A DNA stretch of 64,000 nt from Bacteroides sp. GM023 (GCF_014750685.1 NZ_JAAXGE010000005.1:248001-312000); one strand, 5' to 3'; counted from the stretch's first letter, positions 1 through 9,480 are shown. Numbers and translations: made by a program. The notes: generated by a model not told the origin, from the letters alone.

Positions 1-1
1 A

Positions 2-190
2 TTGGGAGATTTCTTCTCTAAAGCTAAAATTGATCCGGATAATGAATATGATCCAACTATGGGAACTATTAAATTCACGGAATATTCTAAGAGTGAGAAA
101 CCTAACAGAACTAAGACAACGTATTATTTGGTTGCAGGTAATCTTGGTAATAAGATTATTTTGCGTTTTACTGCAGAGGATAAAAAATAA
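2..190 (+). CDS. C-terminal end of a protein cut by the window edge
   Basis: An open frame runs in from the left edge and stops with TAA at 188-190, giving about 62 residues that end in ILRFTAEDKK. The TTG at position 2 is not a convincing start; the gene almost certainly begins upstream. The visible part has no motif I recognise; it is polar and beta-strand-like. It lies 24 bp before a lipoprotein gene on the same strand, so it is probably the preceding member of the same surface-lipoprotein operon. No function is assigned. Confidence 0.6.
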   Translation: MGDFFSKAKIDPDNEYDPTMGTIKFTEYSKSEKPNRTKTTYYLVAGNLGNKIILRFTAEDKK

Positions 191-214
191 TTTTATAATT
201 TTTGAGTAACGAAA

Positions 215-2872
215 ATGAATCTATTAAGAAAAATAAACTGGTTGTTTACAGCAGTGCTTTGTATAGCATTGGTGTCGAGTTGTTCAGATGACGATGTCGT
301 TTCTGGCAATGGTACATCAGGATTCCTCAAGTTGCGTCTGACTTCTTCAAAGACTGTAACTAGAGCTACTACATTGGATTATATGTCTGATGCAAAGAAG
401 GTGGAGGTATCTATGTTGTACAATGACATGTATGTAACACAATCCTTGAATCTGAGTTCTGTGGCGAATGCTACAGATCTCGGATTGGAATCGGAGAAAT
501 TAGAATTGCGTGCAGGTGAATATCGTATCATGAGTTATTCACTTTTCGGAGCGGTGAAACCCGATATGGAGAAACCGGAGAGGTTGGCTACTATTTATCC
601 GGATGAATCACTCGTGTTCCAGATTACTGGTGGGCATCTTACAGAGCTTGATGTAAAAGTAAAAGCTACTGTGCGTGGCTATGTCTATTTTGATCTATTG
701 AAAGATTTATCTAATTATGAGGATGAAATGGATAAGGCTAATACCAGTGGTAAGACGCGAGCCGCATTGGAAAGTGATCCTAAGGAATTTAGTTATAATA
801 ATGTAGAAATAGTAGATATTTACTATCGTAAAAAGGGAACAAGTGAGTATGCTACTCCACACTCTTTTAAAGTTTACGATACAAATAATGAAAAGTATCT
901 GCATACGGACACAATAAGTTGGGAATCTGGAGAGTATGAGATAACCCGTTATATGATGTATGATAAAGACCGTAGGAGTATTCTGTTGGCAGCAGATTTG
1001 AAAGATACATATGTGAAAGTTACTACTGGGGATTATGCCAAAGGAAGTGTTAATATTAAATTCCCGGAGAATATGTATGCTATCAAGGATTATATGGCTC
1101 TTTATACTATTTGGGTGAATATGGATGGACCGAATTGGAGTTATGCGGGTGAGTCTTTCCCTACAGGAGCAAATTGGCGTTTTGCTAATCGTCCGATAGA
1201 TGAGTGGGGAAACCAGCCTGGCGTTGAATTGGATAGTTACGGTCGTGTAAAAACGTTGGAATTAGGCTCATTTAATCCAAAAGGTGCTATACCTGATGCT
1301 TTGGGAGATTTGACGGAATTAGTTTCTTTGTCATTAGGTACTCATAATGACTTGGCTTCTGTCGAGAACTTTGAAGGGGATAAGGTAAGTTACAGCTTAA
1401 ATCCTATTGATTTGTATCGTAAAGGGATTGATTACCGTGGTCGTCGTATGGAAATAGCAAAGGAGAGATTGAGTATTCTGCATCCTTCTCCGACTGACAA
1501 TGGTAAACTGTACACTTCGAAAAAAGTTACTCCTTTGAAATATGCAACTTTTAGTACTTATGATTTTTCCCAAGGTGCTATTTCTAATCGTATAACGAAG
1601 ATTCCGGCTACTATCCGTAATCTGACTAAACTAAATTATCTATTTGTTGCAAATAGCTTGGTTGGATTGAATGATGATGATCTTCCGATAGAATTGGCAG
1701 AATTACCTGATTTGACAGATGTCGAATTTTATAATTGTAAATTTAAGAGATTCCCTACCGCCTTGGAAAAAATGAAAAAGGTAGTTTCATTGAATTTCAG
1801 TTGTAATGCGACAATGGAACCTGCTGAGTTATTGAGGGGATTGAATGCATTCATAACAAGTTGTAAAGATGAATTGCAAATCTTGTACGTGTCATCTTGT
1901 GGACTAGAGGAGTTCCCTACTGCACTAATTGAGGCAACCAAGATTGGCTTATTGGATTTTTCTTTTAACAAGTTGAGAAAACTACCGGGAACAGGACGTA
2001 AACTGGCACCGGTACAGGCTTTCTTTGATGATAATAAGATTACAGAAATAGCAGAAGATTTCTGTGAAACGGATGATATTGAAAAATTCTCGGCATCTAA
2101 CAATATGCTGAAAGTATTTCCAAATTTATTTAAAGATGGAAAGGATAGTAAATATCAGGCAACGAGTGTTGACTTTTCCGATAATCATATAGAGCGATTT
2201 GCTGAGGGATTCAATGGTATCAATGTCGAGACATTGACGCTTACTAAAAATGATTTTGGTAAAGCCAATAAGGATGAAAAAGGAAAAGGCTATTTCCCGG
2301 GAGCTTTGAAGGGCTCGGGTATTAGTTACCTATTGATAAATAACTGTGAATTGGATACGCTGCCTCTTTGTTCGTTTGAAGATTTAGAGGTCTTGGAAGC
2401 TTTAGACTTATCAGGAAATAATCTCAGAAATCTTCCTGTTGAGTTTAATTCAAGGAATCTGGTTTTTGTATCCGGTTTAAATTTGTCTTACAACAGATTT
2501 GGTACTTTTCCGATGAAAGCTATGGAATTACCGATGTTGAATAAGTTGTATTTGAATGACCAGTGGGATATTGACAGAAAGACAGGTAAGGAAACTCGTC
2601 CTTTGCAGACTTGGCCGTCTGCATTGGCTTCTTATCCGGGATATGCCACTTTGAGACTTTTAGATGTATCAGGCAATGATATTCGTAAGGTTCCTGATTC
2701 GAATTTCCCGACATTGTTGGCTGAGTTTAATATTACTAGTAATAGCAATATTGATATGACTGTTCCATCAGGAGTGTGTTCTAACATTGCTTCCGGCTTA
2801 TATAACTTAGTGTATGATTCAAATCAGTCTATATTTGGATGTCCGATACTGGATTTGGATATGAATAAATAA
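215..2872 (+). CDS. Surface lipoprotein with DUF4458-like N-terminus and leucine-rich repeats
   Basis: 885 residues. The N-terminus is a lipoprotein signal ending in VSSC, followed by SDDD, which fits the acidic export signal that sends Bacteroides lipoproteins to the cell surface. Residues about 35-270 resemble DUF4458. Around residue 295-345 is a stretch like the plant-type LRR cap (NMDGPNW, then GVELDSYGRVKTLELG). From about 430 to the end come irregular leucine-rich repeats (LxxLxLSxNxLxxLP). The role is presumably binding of a protein or glycan outside the cell. The stop codon overlaps an ATG of the next frame (TAATG), so the genes are coupled. The ligand is unknown. Confidence 0.85.
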   Translation: MNLLRKINWLFTAVLCIALVSSCSDDDVVSGNGTSGFLKLRLTSSKTVTRATTLDYMSDAKKVEVSMLYNDMYVTQSLNLSSVANATDLGLESEKLELRAGEYRIMSYSLFGAVKPDMEKPERLATIYPDESLVFQITGGHLTELDVKVKATVRGYVYFDLLKDLSNYEDEMDKANTSGKTRAALESDPKEFSYNNVEIVDIYYRKKGTSEYATPHSFKVYDTNNEKYLHTDTISWESGEYEITRYMMYDKDRRSILLAADLKDTYVKVTTGDYAKGSVNIKFPENMYAIKDYMALYTIWVNMDGPNWSYAGESFPTGANWRFANRPIDEWGNQPGVELDSYGRVKTLELGSFNPKGAIPDALGDLTELVSLSLGTHNDLASVENFEGDKVSYSLNPIDLYRKGIDYRGRRMEIAKERLSILHPSPTDNGKLYTSKKVTPLKYATFSTYDFSQGAISNRITKIPATIRNLTKLNYLFVANSLVGLNDDDLPIELAELPDLTDVEFYNCKFKRFPTALEKMKKVVSLNFSCNATMEPAELLRGLNAFITSCKDELQILYVSSCGLEEFPTALIEATKIGLLDFSFNKLRKLPGTGRKLAPVQAFFDDNKITEIAEDFCETDDIEKFSASNNMLKVFPNLFKDGKDSKYQATSVDFSDNHIERFAEGFNGINVETLTLTKNDFGKANKDEKGKGYFPGALKGSGISYLLINNCELDTLPLCSFEDLEVLEALDLSGNNLRNLPVEFNSRNLVFVSGLNLSYNRFGTFPMKAMELPMLNKLYLNDQWDIDRKTGKETRPLQTWPSALASYPGYATLRLLDVSGNDIRKVPDSNFPTLLAEFNITSNSNIDMTVPSGVCSNIASGLYNLVYDSNQSIFGCPILDLDMNK

Positions 2873-2889
2873 TGGAGGAAACAGAATTT

Positions 2890-4662
2890 ATGAATTATTT
2901 ATTTAAAGATATGAGAACAATGTGTTGGGCAATAGTTGCCTTGATAATATTATCGGTATCTTCTTGTAAAGATGATGACGATGATGTGGTTAGCGGTTTT
3001 TCTGTGGATCAGACAGAAATGCAGTTTTTAAATAATGGTGGAACCATTGAACTAAAAATTGCCACTGACCAGACATGGACTGCCGAGGCTGAAAATGATT
3101 GGTGCATGGTCAGTCCGGCTACCGGAGTAGGAAATGGAGTATGTGTGATAAAAGCTGATTCCTCTTACTTGTATAAGGAACGTACCGGACGGGTTATATT
3201 TTATTCTGATAAAGGAGATTTGGCTGAAGTTCTAGTGAAACAATATGGGTATGAACCTACCATTGACTTTACGGAATCGGAACTGACAGTGCCATCTTAT
3301 GCTGCTCCTGAGAAAGCTTATGTAGATGTTGAGGCCATAGCTAATGTTCCTTTTGAAGTGGTAATTCCGGAAGAAGCAAAGGCTTGGTTAACTCTTGATG
3401 GAGTTTCTACTTATACTCCGTCAACAACGATTCCCCGTAAGCGGAAATTTCGTTTTAAATTTAAAACTTACTCTGACTTTGATAGAGGTGACCGTATAGC
3501 GGAAGTGCAGTTTAATCAGAAGCCATTGACACCGGCTCGTGCTTCCGGGGAAACAGTTTTGCTCAATAAAGTGGTGAAGATTACTCAAGAGAAGGCTCCG
3601 GTTATTATACCTTCACGTGAAGGTGATTCATTAGCTGTTCTGGCGATTATGCGAGTTTTGAATGCGGGTACTCCTTCTACCAGTCGTCCGATTATTCATT
3701 GGGATAATATTGTCGTAGAAGAGCGTACATATGACTATTATAATTCGATAACAGGAGTTACGAAAAAGGACACGACAGAACTTCGTGTTGTAGGTTTCCG
3801 TTTGTCAATGATTGATACGGATGAAACCATTCCTTATCAGATTAAATATCTAACTGAACTGGAGACTTTTTCAGCGATAGCTAATGCGAATGGATATAAA
3901 AAGAAGATAGCATTAGGACCGGAGATTACCACACTGGCTAAACTGAAGAGTCTTTCTCTGATGGGATATGGTATTAATTCACTTCCTGCTGAAATGGCTC
4001 ATATGCAGAGTTTGGAAGAACTAGACTTGAATGGTAATACCATTTTGAGTTTGGAATCAATAAAAAATGTACTTTTAGGATTGAAAGACAAACTTAAATA
4101 TTTGGATTTAGGCGGTAACAGGATTAGTGGTTCAATCATGAATCTGAGTACGGATATTCCAAGAAACGAAACACTGGAAACAATTGGGCTTGGAGGAGAT
4201 TTATCTAAAGCAGACTGGCTATTCCGTGATATGATAGCTTTGGAAGAACTTCATATGTCATATAACTATTTTTATGGTAATATTCCTGACTTGGACGGCG
4301 CTAAAGATGGAATTTTGCCTAAGATGAGATATTTGACACTAAACTTGAATCGTCTTACCGGTAAAGTTCCTGACTGGATATTGTATCATAAGTATTTGGC
4401 TTGTTGGAATCCGTTCCTGTTATTATTTAATCAGGAGGGGTATGATAATAGAGGGAGTATAGCTGGCTTTACAAATGCTCCTACCAAGTTCTCTGAATTT
4501 CCGGCTGAGTATAACCGTACTTGTCCGGAAAACGAAGAATTGGCTACTATTGCAGCGAAATTACCATCATTGACTCAGGAAGACCTCAATACAGTGCCTT
4601 TGCATGGTAATTGGAGATATTATAGAATGCTTAATAAAAACTGGTATTTGAATTGGAAATGA
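2890..4662 (+). CDS. Surface lipoprotein with BACON-type domain and leucine-rich repeats
   Basis: I place the start at 2890 because GGAGGA at 2875-2880 sits nine bases before it; ATGs at 2872 (overlapping the previous stop) and 2911 are alternatives. The signal peptide ends in SVSSC, followed by KDDDDD, a strong surface-export signal. Residues about 40-115 look like a BACON domain (W at TWTAEAENDW, then G-rich turn, R-x-G-R and a final VKQYG); a second similar module follows to about 240. The C-terminal half holds LRRs (LEELDLNGNTI, LKYLDLGGNRI). BACON domains are linked to glycan or mucin binding. Third gene of the lipoprotein operon; it overlaps the next by ATGA. Confidence 0.82.
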   Translation: MNYLFKDMRTMCWAIVALIILSVSSCKDDDDDVVSGFSVDQTEMQFLNNGGTIELKIATDQTWTAEAENDWCMVSPATGVGNGVCVIKADSSYLYKERTGRVIFYSDKGDLAEVLVKQYGYEPTIDFTESELTVPSYAAPEKAYVDVEAIANVPFEVVIPEEAKAWLTLDGVSTYTPSTTIPRKRKFRFKFKTYSDFDRGDRIAEVQFNQKPLTPARASGETVLLNKVVKITQEKAPVIIPSREGDSLAVLAIMRVLNAGTPSTSRPIIHWDNIVVEERTYDYYNSITGVTKKDTTELRVVGFRLSMIDTDETIPYQIKYLTELETFSAIANANGYKKKIALGPEITTLAKLKSLSLMGYGINSLPAEMAHMQSLEELDLNGNTILSLESIKNVLLGLKDKLKYLDLGGNRISGSIMNLSTDIPRNETLETIGLGGDLSKADWLFRDMIALEELHMSYNYFYGNIPDLDGAKDGILPKMRYLTLNLNRLTGKVPDWILYHKYLACWNPFLLLFNQEGYDNRGSIAGFTNAPTKFSEFPAEYNRTCPENEELATIAAKLPSLTQEDLNTVPLHGNWRYYRMLNKNWYLNWK

Positions 4663-6470
4663 AAATGACAATGTATATGAAGGCAACACTTCTATTCTGT
4701 TTCATAATCTGTGCAGCTCTATTTACGGGCTGCTCAGAAGATGACGAAGTTGCAACCTTAGCCGAAGGACAAGGAGAAGTGACTTTTAAGTTTGTGCGCA
4801 ATAAGGTTTTTACCATATCTACATTAGAAGATATGGCACGACTGAAGGTGACACTGGAAAAAGATGGTAAAAAAATCGATTTGAAAACAGTTGATTTAAC
4901 CGGTAATGAAGACGAATTAACTTCTGAAGTTCTTGCGTTGGAAGAAGGTACATATCAGGTAGTGAAATATGTAGCTTATGATAATAAAGGTGCACAGATT
5001 CAGGAAGCTTATGTGGATGATGAAAATAGTGTCACAGTTAAGCATGGAGAAATGGCTACTTTCTACTTCCCTATATCTATTCGTTTTGTGTATGTTAATA
5101 ATCAGTTACGTAATCAATTATTTGGTTTGTGTGAACAGGTTTTGGGAACGGACTCTACCAAATGGCCTAAAACCTGGCGTGTAGAGAATGAGGACTTGTT
5201 GACCTGGGAAAATCTTGAATTTGAGGTAGATGATTATGGGAATATATCCTATTTGGCAACTATAATTTTTGATAATAAAGCATTTCCCGGAATGAAGAAA
5301 TTGCCTGGACTTATCAGTACATTCTCTACTTTGGAAGGGATACAAATTCTGGATATTCCGGAATTTGAGGAGTTACCGGAAAATCTGGATAAATCTACGC
5401 TTTATGCTATTTTGATAATGAATACCGGATTTAAAGATTTTCCAAAGAATTTTGAGAAGATGAAAAATCTACGTTCGTTGACGGTTGTGAATAGTCAATT
5501 GACAGAACTTCCTGCAAGATTAGGCGAACTTCCGGAACTTCGTGATTTGGAAATTAGTGGAAATAGCATTTCAGAGTTTCCTGCCGCATTAGCGGAGAAA
5601 TTGCAAAAAGTAGTTTCGCTTCGAATGAATGATACAAAACTGACAACGTTACCTTCTAATATGTTTAGTATGAAGATGGTATCGACTTTTGATTTCCGCA
5701 ATAATCCTAATTTGAATTCTATGCCGGAAAGTCGTGGTGAGGGAGTCCGTATGGGAGGTTTACTTTTAGATAATTGTGGTTTTACGTCTATTCCGAAGAT
5801 TGCAAAAGGAAGACTGCATACACTTACATTAGCAAATAATAAAATTACTTCTGTTACGGAAAGTGAGTTGAATGCTCTGTCGGGCGAATTGGCAACTTTG
5901 ATTCTGGATGGAAATAAGATTAATGCTTTTCCAAAAATGAATTCAGAAAGTTTGATGGAACTTAAATTGAATAATTGCGGTTTATCTGCTATTCCGAATT
6001 TATCGGCACTGCCTAATCTGCGTTCTTTGGCATTGGCAAAGAATAATATTACTGCTATTGGTGATGGAGTCTTTTCTAAGAATCCATATCTTTCAATTTT
6101 AGATTTTTCGGATAATGCAGGATTGACTTCTTTTTCAGAGAATACTGGTATATACCTTAGAGAGCAGGAGGATGTAATTGGAGAGAGTGTAAAGAATGTA
6201 TCCAAACCATTTTATTTACATTGTGTAAATGTGGATAATTGTCCGGCTTTGAACTGGCAAGTACCAGCAACTTGGTGCTGCATTGAGAATTTCAAGATGG
6301 AGAATAAGGAGGATTTGCTATTACCACGTAGAAATGTAATTGTGTACAACCGTAATTCTTCTGGTGTGACTCGTGCAACTTGCCCAGTAGATGGATGTAA
6401 GGCGACCTATGCACTGCCTAGAGATTTTGACGAATATCTGGAGTCGATAAAAAAGAAGTTGAATGAATAA
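4659..6470 (+). CDS. Surface lipoprotein with leucine-rich repeats
   Basis: About 603 residues from the ATG at 4659, which overlaps the upstream stop as ATGA; further in-frame ATGs at 4665, 4671 and 4677 are possible. The lipobox FTGC is followed by SEDDE, again an acidic surface-export signal. Residues about 25-135 resemble the N-terminal module of the first LRR lipoprotein of this operon (DUF4458-like). From about 200 to 520 there are LRRs, for example LRDLEISGNSISEFP and LRSLALAKNNITAI. The C-terminus has four Cys (NCPALNW, TWCC, CPVDGC) that might form disulfides. It is a paralogue of the 215-2872 product. The stop overlaps the next gene by 8 bp. Confidence 0.83.
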   Translation: MKMTMYMKATLLFCFIICAALFTGCSEDDEVATLAEGQGEVTFKFVRNKVFTISTLEDMARLKVTLEKDGKKIDLKTVDLTGNEDELTSEVLALEEGTYQVVKYVAYDNKGAQIQEAYVDDENSVTVKHGEMATFYFPISIRFVYVNNQLRNQLFGLCEQVLGTDSTKWPKTWRVENEDLLTWENLEFEVDDYGNISYLATIIFDNKAFPGMKKLPGLISTFSTLEGIQILDIPEFEELPENLDKSTLYAILIMNTGFKDFPKNFEKMKNLRSLTVVNSQLTELPARLGELPELRDLEISGNSISEFPAALAEKLQKVVSLRMNDTKLTTLPSNMFSMKMVSTFDFRNNPNLNSMPESRGEGVRMGGLLLDNCGFTSIPKIAKGRLHTLTLANNKITSVTESELNALSGELATLILDGNKINAFPKMNSESLMELKLNNCGLSAIPNLSALPNLRSLALAKNNITAIGDGVFSKNPYLSILDFSDNAGLTSFSENTGIYLREQEDVIGESVKNVSKPFYLHCVNVDNCPALNWQVPATWCCIENFKMENKEDLLLPRRNVIVYNRNSSGVTRATCPVDGCKATYALPRDFDEYLESIKKKLNE

Positions 6471-7488
6471 TAGCCGTTGTCTGCTTATAATATTGTGTCT
6501 CATCATTGCTTCATGCAATGATGAGCATAATAATGAAAAGCTAGATGTGAAAATTTCTTGTTGGGAAAAAACACATTTAGCTTTTCTCGGTTTGAAGGGG
6601 GGAATAAGTAGAGTCGTGGAAGCAACACATTCTCTTGATAAAAATTCAGAAGTTGGAGAAGAAAATATAATTTTCGATATGCGTTTTAACTCTATGGGGC
6701 AAATAACATATTATAATCCGACCGGTGTGGAATTTCCAACTCGTGATGTGTGGCAGACAGTTGCTTGCTATTCCTATAAGTATGCTGAAGATGGGAAGAT
6801 TGTTGAGGCAACCGTTACTCCTTTAGGAGATGAACCACTTGTATATACTTTGCAATATAGTGAGCATTGCAATTATGTTCCTCTTATTTTTCCTTTGGGA
6901 AAAATGGATTTTTTTCTGGTGAAGGGTTTACAAAGTATCACTAGTGAAGATGGTTCTATTTCATATTTATATGATGGTAGGAAAGCTGCTTATGAAGAGG
7001 AAACATGGAGTGGTAATACAAAAACAGAATATTTGTATGAATCCGGTAGCTTGTATCCTGTAAAGAAAGTTGTTACAACATCCCGTGGAACGACTATTTT
7101 GAATGAAGAAATCACAATGTATACTTATGATACTGAAGGACGGCTTTTGGCACAAGATATCAGGGTAGCTGAAGCGGGCATTGAATCAGTCCGTACAATT
7201 ATCCGTTATGCTGAAGGACAGTTATTGTTACCTATTGCAAAGAAAATGGATATGGGAGCTACTATTTTTGATTGGTCATATACCTATGATTCTCAGAACT
7301 GTTTGCAGGGAGTTAAATATATTGAGAATGGAGGCTCGGAAGATGAAATAACAGATAAAGAGGAATATACTTATCTTTCGTTTGATAACTTTGGTAACTG
7401 GACGGATTCCAGACAGTTGCAAAGTTGCATGGTTGATTGGTCCCATACGGATGGAGTAGTCGGAGTTAGCCGAAACTTTACATATTGA
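6463..7488 (+). CDS. Lipoprotein with YD/RHS-like beta repeats
   Basis: 341 residues; lipobox IIASC followed by NDEHNN. The body is rich in Tyr and short beta-hairpin motifs such as YSYKYAEDGKIVEA, ISYLYDGRKAAYEEE, YTYDTEGRLLAQ and WSYTYDSQNCLQGVKY, which resemble YD/RHS-type repeats in small Bacteroides lipoproteins. It ends the four-gene coupled operon; its ATG lies inside the last codons of the preceding LRR gene. Its function is not known; by position it is co-produced with the LRR lipoproteins and may form part of the same surface complex. Confidence 0.75.
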   Translation: MNNSRCLLIILCLIIASCNDEHNNEKLDVKISCWEKTHLAFLGLKGGISRVVEATHSLDKNSEVGEENIIFDMRFNSMGQITYYNPTGVEFPTRDVWQTVACYSYKYAEDGKIVEATVTPLGDEPLVYTLQYSEHCNYVPLIFPLGKMDFFLVKGLQSITSEDGSISYLYDGRKAAYEEETWSGNTKTEYLYESGSLYPVKKVVTTSRGTTILNEEITMYTYDTEGRLLAQDIRVAEAGIESVRTIIRYAEGQLLLPIAKKMDMGATIFDWSYTYDSQNCLQGVKYIENGGSEDEITDKEEYTYLSFDNFGNWTDSRQLQSCMVDWSHTDGVVGVSRNFTY

Positions 7489-7517
7489 TAAAATGGGAGA
7501 GATTTGTTCTCTGCTAG

Positions 7518-7560
7518 AAGTGGTTGGTTTTAAACGGTTAGGGTTTACCAACCACTTTTT
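7518..7560 (+). terminator. Rho-independent terminator of the lipoprotein operon
   Basis: AAGTGGTTGGT at 7518-7528 pairs with ACCAACCACTT at 7547-7557, followed by a T run to 7560. It lies 30 bp after the last lipoprotein gene and just before the convergent DUF1573 gene, so it may act in both directions. Confidence 0.8.
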
Positions 7561-7569
7561 ATGTTAGTA

Positions 7570-8301
7570 TCAAGGCTTACATTTTTCAGTAACTATTTCA
7601 ATATAGATATATTCTGCTTTAGAAGAGGATGTTTTATCTTCTTTTAGCCTGATACATTTTGCTTGTATCTTTGTGGCATCCGCTTTGCGGCAGATTCGTA
7701 TTTCTCCAATTGAATCAGGAGATATTATTTCTGGAACAGTATAACCGGAAAGAGCAGAATCCAAGGAACGGAACTGTAAACGAACAGCTTCTTTGCCACT
7801 ATTGATTATAACTATTTTTTGCTCCTGCTCATTTCCGCGCATTGGTGAAAAACGAATTCCTGTCGTTTTTAGCTGTATGCTGTCCATGACATATGGAAAA
7901 CGCTTATCTTTACGTTGTGCTCCTGGAGTTACCATTCCTGAGATTGTTAATTTGATTTTGCTATTACTTCCTGTAATGTCAACCAATATGGAACGGTTGA
8001 ATTTCCCCGGTCGTCCTTGAGGATTATAAGTGACACCGATAGTACCGGTTTGCCCGGGTGGTATCGGTGTTCGTGTATAATTGGCTACCGTACAACCACA
8101 CGTGGTTTGTACATGGGTGATAGCTATTGGGCTTTCTCCTCGATTAGTAAACTTGAAATTATATGTTTGGTTCTCTCCATCTTCAGGAAATGTACCAAAA
8201 TCATGTGATTGTTTTTCAAAAATAACATGATTGTTTGTTTGGGCTGTCACTGCAACTGCAATAATGGTAAAATAAAGTAATATGATGAATTTGATTTTCA
8301 T
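7570..8301 (-). CDS. DUF1573 family secreted protein
   Basis: I choose the ATG at 8301 (MKIKFIILLYF), which starts a signal peptide cleaved near AVAVTAQ; the longer frame to 8316 adds five unlikely residues. The mature protein begins with FEKQSHDFGTFPEDGENQTYNFKF and has TTCGCTV, the hallmark of DUF1573, an Ig-like ASPM/SPD-2/Hydin type fold common in Bacteroidetes. The role is unknown; the fold suggests periplasmic or surface protein contacts. It converges on the lipoprotein operon. A TATCTTTG -7 box lies at 8306-8313, only a few bases from the start codon. Confidence 0.85.
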   Translation of the reverse strand: MKIKFIILLYFTIIAVAVTAQTNNHVIFEKQSHDFGTFPEDGENQTYNFKFTNRGESPIAITHVQTTCGCTVANYTRTPIPPGQTGTIGVTYNPQGRPGKFNRSILVDITGSNSKIKLTISGMVTPGAQRKDKRFPYVMDSIQLKTTGIRFSPMRGNEQEQKIVIINSGKEAVRLQFRSLDSALSGYTVPEIISPDSIGEIRICRKADATKIQAKCIRLKEDKTSSSKAEYIYIEIVTEKCKP

Positions 8302-8364
8302 AGTGCAAAGATACAAGTATTTATGCTGCTGATGAGAATCTTTTCTAAAAAAAAGTTGAAAATA

Positions 8365-8396
8365 TTTGGATATCCCATTAAGACTTTCTATTTTTG
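8365..8396 (+). promoter_or_regulatory. Bacteroides-type promoter for the PerR-rubrerythrin operon
   Basis: TTTG at 8365-8368, a 20-bp spacer and TATTTTTG at 8389-8396 match the -33/-7 consensus of the Bacteroides primary sigma factor. The predicted start of transcription is near 8403, giving a leader of about 48 nt. Confidence 0.75.
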
Positions 8397-8404
8397 CATT
8401 GGAT

Positions 8405-8419
8405 TTATAATTGTAATGA
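8405..8419 (+). promoter_or_regulatory. Possible PerR-box-like operator
   Basis: TTATAATTGTAATGA matches the 7-1-7 PerR box described in Bacillus (TTATAATnATTATAA) at 11 of 14 defined positions. It begins about two bases after the predicted transcription start, where a bound repressor would block initiation. That would give autoregulation of the regulator encoded just downstream. This is inference from sequence similarity only. Confidence 0.35.
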
Positions 8420-8450
8420 ATACAAGTTTGAAACGAAGGGGCGAAAGATT

Positions 8451-8879
8451 ATGAGACCATACGATCGATTATTACAGCATAACATTAAGCCGTCCATGCA
8501 GCGTATTGCTATCATGGAGTATTTGATGGAACATCCGATTCATCCATCAGCTGATGATATATATACAGCATTATCTCCTGAGATGCCGACATTATCAAAG
8601 ACAACGGTTTATAATACGTTGAAATTGTTTTCGGAACAAGGGGCGGCTTTAATGCTTACGATTGATGACAAGAATACAAACTTTGACGCGGATACTTCCG
8701 TACATTCACATTTCCTGTGCAGACGTTGTGGACATATCTATGATTTGAAGTGTCCGGAAGCGGTAAAACAAGTGGAACAGCAGGAAATGGATGGACATCA
8801 GGTTACGGAAGTTCATTATTATTATAAAGGTATTTGTAGAAATTGCTTAAGTAAAGATAAAGAAACACGTATTGACTAA
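8451..8879 (+). CDS. perR: Fur-family regulator, probably PerR type
   Basis: 142 residues from ATG 8451 (MRPYDRLLQH); an upstream TTG frame to 8394 overlaps the promoter and is rejected. The N-terminal winged helix contains PTLSKTTVYNTLKLF. Two CxxC pairs (Cys90/Cys93 and Cys129/Cys132) form the structural zinc site, and His85-x-His87 after FDADT form the regulatory metal site. Fur-family proteins repress when metal-bound; PerR members lose DNA binding after peroxide oxidation of their His ligands. It is encoded 22 bp before reverse rubrerythrin, a peroxide-reducing enzyme, which supports the PerR assignment over Fur or Zur. Confidence 0.8.
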   Translation: MRPYDRLLQHNIKPSMQRIAIMEYLMEHPIHPSADDIYTALSPEMPTLSKTTVYNTLKLFSEQGAALMLTIDDKNTNFDADTSVHSHFLCRRCGHIYDLKCPEAVKQVEQQEMDGHQVTEVHYYYKGICRNCLSKDKETRID

Positions 8880-8901
8880 TTAATTTAAAATTGAGAAGAA
8901 A

Positions 8902-9459
8902 ATGAAAAAATTTAGATGTACTGTATGCGGTTACGTTTATGAAGGTGACGCAGCTCCTGAGAAATGTCCTTTGTGTAAAGCTCCTGCCAGCAAGTTCGTA
9001 GAAGTTGTTGAAGTAGAAGGTGGCGCATTGTCTTTTGCTGACGAACACGTTATCGGTGTTGCAAAAGGTTGTGACGAAGAAATGATCAAGGATCTGAACA
9101 ATCACTTTATGGGTGAATGTACTGAAGTTGGTATGTATCTTGCTATGAGCCGTCAGGCAGACCGTGAAGGTTATCCTGAAGTAGCTGAAGCTTTCAAACG
9201 TTACGCTTGGGAAGAAGCTGAGCATGCTGCTAAATTCGCAGAATTGCTGGGCGACTGTGTATGGGATACTAAAACTAACCTGCAGAAACGTAAAGATGCT
9301 GAACAAGGTGCATGCGAAGATAAAAAACGTATCGCAACTCGTGCTAAAGCTTTGAACTTGGATGCTATCCATGACACTGTACACGAAATGTGTAAAGACG
9401 AAGCTCGTCACGGTAAAGGTTTTGAAGGTCTGTACAACCGTTATTTCGGTGATAAATAA
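8902..9459 (+). CDS. rbr: Reverse rubrerythrin (rubredoxin domain first)
   Basis: 185 residues. The N-terminal rubredoxin domain has Cys6/Cys9 and Cys22/Cys25 (CTVCGY and CPLCKAP) that bind one iron. The rest is a ferritin-like four-helix bundle with EEAEHA and DEARHG, the diiron-ligand motifs. The domain order is the reverse of classical rubrerythrin, as in the clostridial reverse rubrerythrins, which reduce hydrogen peroxide and oxygen in anaerobes using NADH-derived electrons. Codon use is noticeably more biased than that of its neighbours, suggesting high expression. It shares an operon with the PerR-like regulator and ends at a strong terminator. Confidence 0.92.
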   Translation: MKKFRCTVCGYVYEGDAAPEKCPLCKAPASKFVEVVEVEGGALSFADEHVIGVAKGCDEEMIKDLNNHFMGECTEVGMYLAMSRQADREGYPEVAEAFKRYAWEEAEHAAKFAELLGDCVWDTKTNLQKRKDAEQGACEDKKRIATRAKALNLDAIHDTVHEMCKDEARHGKGFEGLYNRYFGDK

Positions 9460-9480
9460 TCAAACCTCATAATAACTCTT

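Noticed and set aside
5495..6205. Long minus-strand frame of 236 codons inside the LRR lipoprotein gene
   Set aside because: It is the antisense of a leucine-rich repeat gene; it shows no domain, signal or promoter of its own.
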